This document shows, one piece after another, positions 1 through 5,581 of a DNA stretch of 6,607 nucleotides. A program made the position numbers and the translations under genes. Origin of the DNA: Synergistaceae bacterium (lineage in GTDB: Bacteria; Synergistota; Synergistia; Synergistales; Aminobacteriaceae); the NCBI GenBank assembly GCA_022837505.1, contig JALHFZ010000023.1:1-6607 (forward strand), in the 5' to 3' direction. The number at the start of each line of letters is the position of its first letter. The first letter of the stretch is position 1. The notes beneath the pieces are model-generated. The model saw only the letters and a program-made list of their open reading frames with translations, was not told the origin of the DNA and made no database searches.

Positions 1-49
1 CCTGCCGATTGGGCGAGCAAGCTCACAATCGACATTGGAGGGATACGCC

Positions 50-391
50 ATGAAAAAGTGTACTGCATCCTGCTCTTACAGTCCAGAGATCACCGGTAAG
101 ATCCACTAACCGAACTCATCAGAAATGGGGCGAGAGACCTCATAGCAAAGGCTGTAGAGGCCGAACTTGAGACTCTTCTCGGAGAGTACTCCTCTCATCG
201 CCTCGAAGATGGAAGAGCGGCCGTTGTCCGCAACGGATATCTTCCCGGGAGCATACGGTGAGGCTCTTGCAAGCCTTCTGGGCGAAAATGCGAAAGGATT
301 ATCTGCCAATACCATCTCCCGGCTCAAAGAGAAATGGACGGAAGAGCGGAACACAGAGAATCATCATTTTGCGGGACATCGGGTAGAATAG
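50..391 (+). pseudogene. IS256-family transposase remnant (frameshifted, internally deleted, truncated)
   Basis: This is a broken mutator-type (IS256 family, Transposase_mut) transposase. An ATG at 50 sits six bases after a strong GGAGGGA at 37-43 and reads 19 codons to a stop at 107-109. From about 100 the next frame reads DPLTELIRNGARDLIAKAVE, then an AEAEL-like stretch and VVRNGYLPG up to about 249, which is the characteristic N-terminal part of the family. The sequence then jumps, in the original frame, to GAYGEALASLLGENAKGLS and TISRLKEKWTEE (about 248-346), which normally lies after the conserved PRVR and LYLKG regions. Some 70-80 residues are therefore missing between the two blocks (estimate from memory of the family). 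The DDE catalytic domain is absent, and the tail from about 347 to the TAG at 389-391 resembles nothing I know. The outer ends of the element were not identified. Bases 1-49 hold only the leader. Confidence 0.78.
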
Positions 392-398
392 GATTCAC

Positions 399-465
399 GG
401 GAAGGCCTCCTGTTTTCTAGTTTTGTTTTGTCACGATTACAATTTTACAAAACAAAGGCCTTCCT
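399..465. repeat. Nested inverted repeat between convergent genes, possible terminator
   Basis: The outer arms GGAAGGCCT (400-408) and AGGCCTTCC (456-464) are perfect complements. Inside them, TTGTTTTGT (423-431) pairs perfectly with ACAAAACAA (447-455) around a 15-base loop. The left side carries a 13-14-base bulge (409-422). The structure starts two bases past the stop codon of the acylase gene and lies between that gene and the convergent transposase remnant, so a role in ending or protecting the acylase transcript is plausible. Neither orientation has a T-run directly after the stem: on the plus strand TTTTT comes only about six bases later. It is therefore not a textbook intrinsic terminator, and could be a small mobile or repeated element instead. 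Confidence 0.55.
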
Positions 466-466
466 G

Positions 467-1597
467 TCATTTTTCCTCTGTCACTGCAACGGTTATTCGG
501 CTGTCAAGCTCCTGCGAAAGTTGAGTTGGTAAAATCGTTGGTGAATCAAACCCTGCATTGCAGCCCGTTCCCTCGTTTTTCTCGCCGAAGGCCCTTGTGA
601 CATCTCCTTCCCCCGCGGACTGGATATTCATGGAGTACACCTCGGGAGAACATCCGAACTCGAGGGAGCGAAGATCAATCGTTCTTCTAGCGCTGTTGCT
701 GGCTGCGGTCCAGGCCAGATTCAGCCTTTTAAGATCGTAGACGATGGTCCATACCGTGCGGGATTGAGAGCCCTCGTTTCCTTCGGTCTGAGCGACCCGG
801 CTCATGAGGTCGAATCCATTGTCTCGTGTGACATTGCCGGATTCGATAATCTGGCGGGAGAAAAAGGTGTTGCGGACGAATCGGACATCAGACGTCCGTT
901 TCGCGTCATCTCCGGGAATAGGTTTATCACCGCCGAAGGTGACGTACCGGGAGAGGGCGGCATAGCTCGGGCCGTAGTAGTTGTTGGTCATGGTCTTGTA
1001 ATGAGGGGGGAAGTGCACGGCCATGATGCCATGATTTTCAGGAGGAAATTCCACGATGGCAGCATTTCCGTCCCTATCCGCAAGGAACCAGTGGAGCCTG
1101 TATACGAGGCCTCCGACTTCCAATTTAGTGACGTCGAACTCATTAAGCCGGGCGAGGGCTTCAGGCACAGTGGCGCAGGTGTCGAGGAGCACCCGCACTA
1201 CTTCGGCGCATCGCAGAACAGGTTTTCCGTTCGGTTCAGGATATTCAGGTTGGTCTACGAAGAGTGCCGCGGCATAGAAACCCGCCTCATTGAGGCCGCA
1301 CCCCGGAGCGTTGAGCTTCCCCACGCCGGGTATAGCGGTGTACATATCAAAAGTGACGCTGCCCCATCTGGAAGTCCATTCGTAGGGTGTTGTCTCTGGA
1401 GAAGGCAGAAGGGCTGTTTTTTTGACGCTCCGATAATTTTTCACCACCACACCCTCAGGCTCTGGCCAGTCCATGTTGCGAGCCACGTACGTATTTTCTC
1501 CCGCTTCGAGAAAGGAAACCGAACAAGCAGCCACCGGGTCTGAGCATACAATACAGGCAAGTCCCGTCCAGAGCGTCAATCGGGTAAACCATTTCAT
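467..1597 (-). CDS. Exported choloylglycine hydrolase / penicillin V acylase family protein
   Basis: This 376-residue protein is an N-terminal-nucleophile amidase of the linear C-N amide hydrolase family, whose known members cleave conjugated bile salts, penicillin V or N-acyl homoserine lactones. Residues 1-24 form a signal peptide (basic start, hydrophobic core, VAA), and Cys25 follows as the expected nucleophile once exposed. Other family residues are visible at the right spacing: Arg40 and Asp43 in ARNMDW, Asn103 in GLNEAG, Asn205/206 in TNNYYG and Arg280 in SQSRTVW. The usual family length is about 320-370, so the gene looks complete. The ATG at 1597 is chosen because GGGGGA (1607-1612) lies nine bases upstream; a GTG at 1624 has no such site and would lengthen the signal peptide oddly. 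VAAC also resembles a lipobox, but lipidation would block the nucleophile. The gene stands alone after an AT-rich gap. The true substrate cannot be told from sequence; periplasmic location is inferred. Confidence 0.88.
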   Translation of the reverse strand: MKWFTRLTLWTGLACIVCSDPVAACSVSFLEAGENTYVARNMDWPEPEGVVVKNYRSVKKTALLPSPETTPYEWTSRWGSVTFDMYTAIPGVGKLNAPGCGLNEAGFYAAALFVDQPEYPEPNGKPVLRCAEVVRVLLDTCATVPEALARLNEFDVTKLEVGGLVYRLHWFLADRDGNAAIVEFPPENHGIMAVHFPPHYKTMTNNYYGPSYAALSRYVTFGGDKPIPGDDAKRTSDVRFVRNTFFSRQIIESGNVTRDNGFDLMSRVAQTEGNEGSQSRTVWTIVYDLKRLNLAWTAASNSARRTIDLRSLEFGCSPEVYSMNIQSAGEGDVTRAFGEKNEGTGCNAGFDSPTILPTQLSQELDSRITVAVTEEK

Positions 1598-1606
1598 GAA
1601 AATGCA

Positions 1607-1612
1607 TCCCCC
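1607..1612 (-). promoter_or_regulatory. Ribosome binding site deciding the acylase start
   Basis: GGGGGA on the minus strand lies nine bases before the ATG at 1597. It supports that start over the in-frame GTG at 1624, which lies upstream of this site. Confidence 0.6.
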
Positions 1613-1691
1613 ATTCAAATTCACAACACGGTTGAAAAACGGTTTTTTCCTGTAATTCCCGCGCGAGGTTTAAATAAATAACAAAAGTCTG

Positions 1692-1716
1692 GATATTTTC
1701 TTTTTTCAAAAATATC
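1692..1716. repeat. 8-bp perfect inverted repeat, possible operator
   Basis: GATATTTT (1692-1699) and AAAATATC (1709-1716) are perfect complements separated by nine bases. It lies about 95-120 bases upstream of the acylase start, in the likely promoter region, so it could bind a dimeric regulator. AT-rich DNA produces such symmetry by chance fairly easily, so confidence is low. Confidence 0.3.
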
Positions 1717-1749
1717 TTCTTCCCGCACATTTCAGGAAGGATCAGCCTT

Positions 1750-2697
1750 TTATTGAGACCAGGGGATATTCTCCGGTTTGCGCAGAGCCTGGTGCTTGAA
1801 GACTGGGAGGCCGTATTTCGCCCCGAGGGCCCTCAGGCTGTCCTTGTAGAGCCCCTTGAGGTTGTCGTGAAAGGCGATGGCGCTGATCCCTCCCCGGATG
1901 GAGCGCACGCACGCCTCAAGCTTTTCCCGGGCGGAGTCGTCTCCGTACTTGCCCGTGACGAGCCACTGGTTTGCGAGAATATGGGAGACGCCGTAGGCGC
2001 AGTTATCCCAGATGGTGAAGACAGCCTGGGAGAAGGCGGGCTCGAAATGAACTCCTCCGGCGCACAGAATATTTTGTACTTTCCGGCCGTCTCCCCTGAA
2101 GACCGAGAGGAGTGACCGGGCGAGCACCCTCGCTGCCCCCCTGTTTTCCCAGAAAGGAGGGCTGCTGCCGATTTCGATATCGAGGAGGGGTACGGAATAC
2201 CGGGGGATCATGTCCGGAGTGCATTCGCTGCAGACCATCCCGGACCAGTGGGTGGCCTCGGTGATAACCCGAAACTCCGTCAGATTCTCCTCCAGGCGGA
2301 ATTTTTCCATGGCAAGGAGCAGATTCCGCATACTCTCCGGATCGGCGGGGCCGAAGGATCCCGAGTCCACGTCTCCGGTGGTGTGGGCCGTGAGGATCCC
2401 GTCCGGGGCGTTGTGCCCCTCGTGCCAGGTGATGATCCCCGCGAAGTCACGGTCGGCAAAATGGCCGGTCATGAGAGGGAGATAGGCGGTGTAGTCGTGG
2501 CTGACCACCCTGCCCGTTCGAACGAAGGAAAAGGTGTTGCCCTCCTGATCCCGGTACTCGAGGACGGGGTTGCCATCCAGGGAAAGGGCCGTCTCCTCCA
2601 GGGGATATTCCCTGCGCAGCTCGTCAAGGACCGGCCCCGCTACGGGGTCTGCAGAGCCTGTACAGAAAAAATAGACCGCTTTTTTCGGCTGGACCAA
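1750..2697 (-). CDS. DTD2-like D-aminoacyl-tRNA deacylase (archaeal/plant type), divergent
   Basis: The 315-residue product resembles the archaeal DtdA/plant GEK1 family (tRNA_deacylase, PF04414), which removes D-amino acids wrongly attached to tRNA. Matches in family order are DGNPV (41-45), a His-containing segment WHEGHN (91-96), AHTTG (104-108, family HxTGN), EATH (147-150), IEIGSS (174-179) followed by W183, AGGVHFEP (213-220, family GGGHYxP) and SHIL (238-241, family GHIL). Length is slightly above the usual 270-300. Departures are notable: the family EATHHGP reads EATHWSG here, an insert of about ten residues with two Cys (156, 159) follows, and HxTGN ends in D. It may therefore have changed activity. 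The TTG start has AAGGAGG nine bases upstream. The gene lies after the rimI terminator and 152 bases before the acylase gene. Family assignment is by recognition; deacylase activity is inferred. A cytoplasmic location is expected, as no signal peptide is seen. Confidence 0.75.
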   Translation of the reverse strand: MVQPKKAVYFFCTGSADPVAGPVLDELRREYPLEETALSLDGNPVLEYRDQEGNTFSFVRTGRVVSHDYTAYLPLMTGHFADRDFAGIITWHEGHNAPDGILTAHTTGDVDSGSFGPADPESMRNLLLAMEKFRLEENLTEFRVITEATHWSGMVCSECTPDMIPRYSVPLLDIEIGSSPPFWENRGAARVLARSLLSVFRGDGRKVQNILCAGGVHFEPAFSQAVFTIWDNCAYGVSHILANQWLVTGKYGDDSAREKLEACVRSIRGGISAIAFHDNLKGLYKDSLRALGAKYGLPVFKHQALRKPENIPWSQ

Positions 2698-2706
2698 GGT
2701 ACGATG

Positions 2707-2713
2707 CCTCCTT
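2707..2713 (-). promoter_or_regulatory. Ribosome binding site for the TTG-initiated DTD2-like gene
   Basis: AAGGAGG on the minus strand lies nine bases before the TTG at 2697 and fixes that unusual start. A TATAAG at 2727-2732 could be a -10 box for separate transcription of this gene, but no convincing -35 box lies 16-18 bases before it. Confidence 0.65.
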
Positions 2714-2730
2714 CCGCATGGGTTTTCTTA

Positions 2731-2778
2731 TAAAAATTCTCAGCCGAAGGAGAGGAGACCCCCCTCCTTCCCGGGGCT
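2731..2778 (-). terminator. Probable intrinsic terminator after rimI
   Basis: On the minus strand GAAGGAG (2764-2770) pairs perfectly with CTCCTTC (2746-2752), extended by AGCC/GGCT outer arms (2775-2778 with 2742-2745) around a four-base bulge. TTTTT (2732-2736) follows five bases after the stem. It starts about ten bases after the rimI stop and would end the protease-to-rimI unit. The short gap between stem and T-run makes it less than ideal. Confidence 0.5.
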
Positions 2779-2788
2779 GCCGTGTCCC

Positions 2789-3250
2789 CTATTCCCTGAG
2801 GGGAAGGGGGAGAAGGGCCTCCAGCTCAAGGCCGTCTTCGCCGTCGCTGTAGTACTTCCGCTCCCTGCGGACGAGGCGGAAGCCCGACTTTTTGTAAAAG
2901 GCCATGGCCCCTTTGTTTCCGATCCGCACGGAGAGAATCATCCGGTTATACTCCATGGAGAGGGCGATCTCAGATATTCCGAGCAGAAGCTGGGTGGCGA
3001 TTCCCCTCCTGCGATAGAGGGGATGAACGGCAATATTGGCAAGGGCGGCCTTCTTCTCTTTCCCCGTGAGGACTGCGAAGCCGAGAAGTTTCGATGGGCT
3101 CCATGCCCCGAGGTAGAGGTAGGGGGTCTCTCCCGCAAGGTCCCGTTCAATAACCGACCTCGGCCAGGGTGAAGGGGAGCACTGCTCCTCCACCTGAAGG
3201 ATCTGTTCGATATCGGCGGAGGAGCAGCATCGGAGATCAGGAATAAAAAT
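2789..3250 (-). CDS. rimI: RimI-type GNAT N-acetyltransferase, probable ATT start
   Basis: This is a GNAT acetyltransferase of the RimI type; RimI acetylates the N-terminal amine of ribosomal protein S18 using acetyl-CoA. Seen are NIAVHP (strand 4), the acetyl-CoA loop YRRRGIA, then RIGNKGAMAFYKKSGF and KYYSDGEDGLELE, all in RimI order. The first ordinary start in frame is GTG at 3193, giving 134 residues, but it has no ribosome binding site and removes the first strand and helix. The frame stays open upstream and reads IFIPDLR, SSADIEQILQVEEQ and CSPSPW, which matches the usual RimI beginning (a DLxxILxIE-type helix followed by PW). The only plausible initiator is ATT at 3250, ten bases after AGGAGG (3261-3266), giving 153 residues, a normal length. 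It begins 19 bases after the purA stop, consistent with cotranscription. ATT initiation is inference; identity as RimI rather than another GNAT is likely. Confidence 0.8.
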   Translation of the reverse strand: MFIPDLRCCSSADIEQILQVEEQCSPSPWPRSVIERDLAGETPYLYLGAWSPSKLLGFAVLTGKEKKAALANIAVHPLYRRRGIATQLLLGISEIALSMEYNRMILSVRIGNKGAMAFYKKSGFRLVRRERKYYSDGEDGLELEALLPLPLRE

Positions 3251-3260
3251 CTGAAAAAGT

Positions 3261-3266
3261 CCTCCT
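3261..3266 (-). promoter_or_regulatory. Ribosome binding site supporting the extended rimI start
   Basis: AGGAGG, within GGGGAGGAGG on the minus strand, sits just past the purA stop and ten bases before the ATT at 3250. No ATG, GTG or TTG in the rimI frame lies at a suitable distance, and the GTG at 3193 is 67 bases away. The site therefore implies initiation near 3250. Confidence 0.6.
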
Positions 3267-3269
3267 CCC

Positions 3270-4556
3270 CTAGAAGTTCCGGAGAATGGTCTGTTCCCTG
3301 CCGGGGCCGACCCCTATGAGATTGACGGGCACTCCGACCGTCTTTTCTATATATTCCACGTAGGCCCGGGCCTGGGCAGGAAGCTCGGAATATTCCCGGC
3401 ATCCGGTCAGGTCCTCTTTCCACCCCTCCATGTAAATATACTGGGGCTCGGCCTTTTCCTGAAGGGAAACACCGCTTGGAAAATGATCATGACGTATTCC
3501 GTCGGCCAGATAGGCCGTACAGACGGCGATCCGGTCAAATCCGGTGAGGACGTCGAGCTTCGTAAGGGCTATGGAGCTCATTCCGTTCACCCGCACGGCA
3601 TACCTCAGGGCGACCATGTCAAGCCAGCCGCAGCGCCGGGGTCTTCCCGTGGTGGCGCCGAACTCCCCGCCGTTTTCCCGCAGGCGCTCCCCGGCGGGAC
3701 CGGTATCCTCCGTGGGAAAGGGGCCTTCCCCCACCCGGGTGCAGTAGGCCTTCACCACGCCGATCACCCGGTCGACCGCCCCGGGCCCCACCCCCAGCCC
3801 CACGCATCCGCCGGCGGCGATGGGAGAGGAGCTGGTGACGTAGGGGTAGGTGCCGTGATCGATATCCAGCAGCGTCCCCTGGGCTCCCTCAAAGAGGACG
3901 TTCTTCCCCTCCCTGAGGGCTTCGTCTATGACGAGGGAGGCATCCCCCACATAGGGGCCCATGGCTTTTCCCCACTGGAGGGATTTTTCATAGACTTCGT
4001 CAAAGGAAAGAGGTTTCCCTCCGTAGATCTTCGTTAACTGCAGGTTTTTCTCCTCGAGGTTGTACTCCAGTTTTTCCCGCAAAATGTCGCCGTCGAGAAG
4101 GTCCTCCACCCTGATGCCGCACCGGCTGTATTTATCCACATAGGCAGGGCCGATCCCCCGTCCGGTCGTACCGATCTTCCGGCCCTTGCCCCGGAGGCTT
4201 TCCTGGGCCCTGTCGAGAAGTTTGTGGTAGGGCATGACCACATGGGCTGCTCCGCTGATGATGAGGCGCGCCCGGTCTTTCCCCTGGTCCTGCAGCTCTC
4301 TGAGTTCGGTGAGGAGCTGGTCGGGATCTATGACCACCCCGTTGCCGATGATGCAGGTCTTGCATGGATAGAGCATCCCCGAGGGGAGGAGATGAAAGAC
4401 GTATTTTGTCCCGTCCACGATCACCGTATGCCCCGCATTGGCTCCCCCCTGGTACCGGGCGAAGATATCCACCCTCGACCCAAGGGAGTCCACCACCCGT
4501 CCTTTTCCCTCGTCGCCCCACTGGGCGCCGACAATAGCTTCAATCCGACCTTTCAA
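3270..4556 (-). CDS. purA: Adenylosuccinate synthase
   Basis: The enzyme joins IMP and aspartate with GTP to give adenylosuccinate, the first committed step from IMP to AMP, in the cytoplasm. All family motifs are visible: GAQWGDEGKG (10-19, P-loop, with catalytic Asp15), NAGHTV (40-45, with His43), GTTGRGIGPAY, the FEGAQGTLLDID block with HGTYPYVTSS, GEGPFPTE, GATTGRPRRCGWLD and LTKLDVL. The length of 428 residues is typical. The start is taken as TTG at 4556, eight bases after AGGAGG (4565-4570), because the family begins a few residues before GAQWGDEG. Another TTG at 4616 would add 20 residues with no family likeness. It lies 72 bases after the deacetylase gene and 19 bases before the extended rimI, in one apparent operon. 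No purine regulatory element was seen in the 72-base gap, which holds only a weak GGCGC/GCGCC hairpin at 4577-4595. Confidence 0.97.
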   Translation of the reverse strand: MKGRIEAIVGAQWGDEGKGRVVDSLGSRVDIFARYQGGANAGHTVIVDGTKYVFHLLPSGMLYPCKTCIIGNGVVIDPDQLLTELRELQDQGKDRARLIISGAAHVVMPYHKLLDRAQESLRGKGRKIGTTGRGIGPAYVDKYSRCGIRVEDLLDGDILREKLEYNLEEKNLQLTKIYGGKPLSFDEVYEKSLQWGKAMGPYVGDASLVIDEALREGKNVLFEGAQGTLLDIDHGTYPYVTSSSPIAAGGCVGLGVGPGAVDRVIGVVKAYCTRVGEGPFPTEDTGPAGERLRENGGEFGATTGRPRRCGWLDMVALRYAVRVNGMSSIALTKLDVLTGFDRIAVCTAYLADGIRHDHFPSGVSLQEKAEPQYIYMEGWKEDLTGCREYSELPAQARAYVEYIEKTVGVPVNLIGVGPGREQTILRNF

Positions 4557-4564
4557 AATTGCTG

Positions 4565-4570
4565 CCTCCT
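4565..4570 (-). promoter_or_regulatory. Ribosome binding site for the TTG start of purA
   Basis: AGGAGG on the minus strand lies eight bases before TTG at 4556. This places the start next to the first beta strand of the enzyme and argues against the longer reading from 4616. Confidence 0.75.
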
Positions 4571-4628
4571 CATCGCGGCGCAGGAAAAAAGCGCCCTTTC
4601 GATTCTGCCCTCTCAATTTGGTCGTTCC

Positions 4629-5555
4629 TTACGGAGCGGGAGAGGGGTGCTGCGGTCTTTTCAGAAGGTCCATCAGCACCGGCAGGGTCACATAGGTACC
4701 CCCTTCCGGCGGGACGGCACTTTTCTTTCGTAAAAAATTCAGCGTATCGGGGCGCGTGTGTCCGATCATGACGACCCACCCTCTTTTGCCGGCCATGGCA
4801 AGCCCCCGGCGAAACTGTATTTCCATGGACTCCTCGGAGGTCTCATTGTCGAGGAAGACCGAAGCGTACCCTGCGGCCATGCCTTTTTTCCTGGCCGTCT
4901 CATAGGCCACAGAAGAGGAGGACGTCCGGCTGTCAAGAAAAAAAAGGGAGGTCGCGGCCAGTTCATTCATGACCATCTCCATGGTGGCTTTGTCCGCCGT
5001 GGCCCTTGACCCCCGGTGGTTGTTCATTCCCTGAGCTTCCGGAAGGGATGCCATGGCCTTGCGGAGAAGAAGGGTCACCGTCTCGGCGCTCATCCCCTTG
5101 TCGATGACGCCGCTCTTCTCCGTCCATGCCTTGTCCCCCTGGGCGCCCATGGGCATATGGATTATAAAGGGGATCTCCGCCGAGGCCGCCCTCTTTGCCG
5201 AATTTTCCGACTGGGGCTGAAAGGGGATGATGGCCCACGTGATGGGCAGGTCCACCCCGCTGTACTCCTCCGCCATAGCCCTCGAAAAACCGAAATCGTC
5301 GATCACTATGGAAATCCACGGCCTTTCGGGAAGGGGCTCCTCTATCTCTTCCGGCCCTCCCTCCCGTTCTTCCCGTGGGAGGGGCCTTTCCTCCCCTTCA
5401 GGGAGGGGGGCGTAATGCGGGGAGGGGTTATTTTCTTCCCACCCCGGGTCATTCCGTTTTTCCTCTCCGGGAAGGGCAAGGAAAACCCCTCCCATAGCGA
5501 GGGCGAACAATCCCATGATGAGGGCTCTCCGGAGGAAACTCCTTCTTCTCTTCAT
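4629..5555 (-). CDS. Divergent polysaccharide deacetylase family protein (YibQ/DUF610), membrane-anchored
   Basis: The 308-residue product belongs to the divergent polysaccharide deacetylase family (PF04748), related to NodB-type carbohydrate esterases; function in this family is poorly established, with envelope polysaccharide or peptidoglycan proposed. Residues 1-10 are strongly basic and 11-28 form one hydrophobic segment, so it is probably anchored in the inner membrane facing out. Residues 30-79 are a proline- and glutamate-rich linker. The domain starts at 80: IVIDDFGF (83-90, metal-binding Asp pair), HMPMGAQG (133-140), GMNNHRGS (176-183), FFLDSRT (205-211), SVFLDN (232-237) and GHTRPDTL (265-272). 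The ATG at 5555 has GGAGG five bases upstream. It follows the protease gene by 26 bases and precedes purA by 72. The pairing with a periplasmic protease suggests a shared role in cell-wall turnover (inference). Confidence 0.88.
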   Translation of the reverse strand: MKRRRSFLRRALIMGLFALAMGGVFLALPGEEKRNDPGWEENNPSPHYAPLPEGEERPLPREEREGGPEEIEEPLPERPWISIVIDDFGFSRAMAEEYSGVDLPITWAIIPFQPQSENSAKRAASAEIPFIIHMPMGAQGDKAWTEKSGVIDKGMSAETVTLLLRKAMASLPEAQGMNNHRGSRATADKATMEMVMNELAATSLFFLDSRTSSSSVAYETARKKGMAAGYASVFLDNETSEESMEIQFRRGLAMAGKRGWVVMIGHTRPDTLNFLRKKSAVPPEGGTYVTLPVLMDLLKRPQHPSPAP

Positions 5556-5581
5556 AGTCCCCTCCGTGCCCTCCGGCCTCC

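Larger units (their letters stand above)
1598..1749 (-). promoter_or_regulatory. AT-rich intergenic region, likely promoter of the acylase gene
   Basis: These 152 bases separate the DTD2-like gene from the acylase gene and are far richer in A and T than either flank, especially 1660-1716. A TTGAAA lies in the loop of the inverted repeat at 1692-1716, and TATTTA/TTTAAA-like stretches follow downstream on the minus strand, but no pair of boxes has good spacing. I infer a promoter here from composition and layout, not from a clear consensus. No strong terminator is visible after the upstream gene: only a weak AAGG/CCTT hairpin with no T-run directly follows its stop. Confidence 0.4.

Noticed and set aside
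764..1543. Long open frame of 259 codons on the plus strand opposite the acylase gene
   Set aside because: It is wholly antisense to a gene with full family motifs, and its product has no recognisable domain or ribosome binding site.
1598..1624. Upstream GTG start for the acylase gene
   Set aside because: The good ribosome binding site at 1607-1612 lies inside this extension, and the extra nine residues spoil a normal signal peptide.
2938..3423. Minus-strand open frame of 161 codons overlapping the purA end and rimI
   Set aside because: It overlaps two well-supported genes in another frame, is rich in Arg, Pro and Ser as expected from a shifted GC-rich gene, and shows no family motif.
3483..4037. 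Plus-strand open frame opposite purA
   Set aside because: Antisense to conserved purA coding sequence and rich in Gly, Pro and His, typical of a shadow frame.
4577..4595. GGCGC/GCGCC hairpin before purA as a riboswitch or attenuator
   Set aside because: Only five base pairs with a nine-base loop; no purine riboswitch core or terminator-like T-run in a 72-base gap.
4557..4616. Longer purA beginning at TTG 4616
   Set aside because: The extra 20 residues match nothing in the family and include the ribosome binding site of the shorter start.
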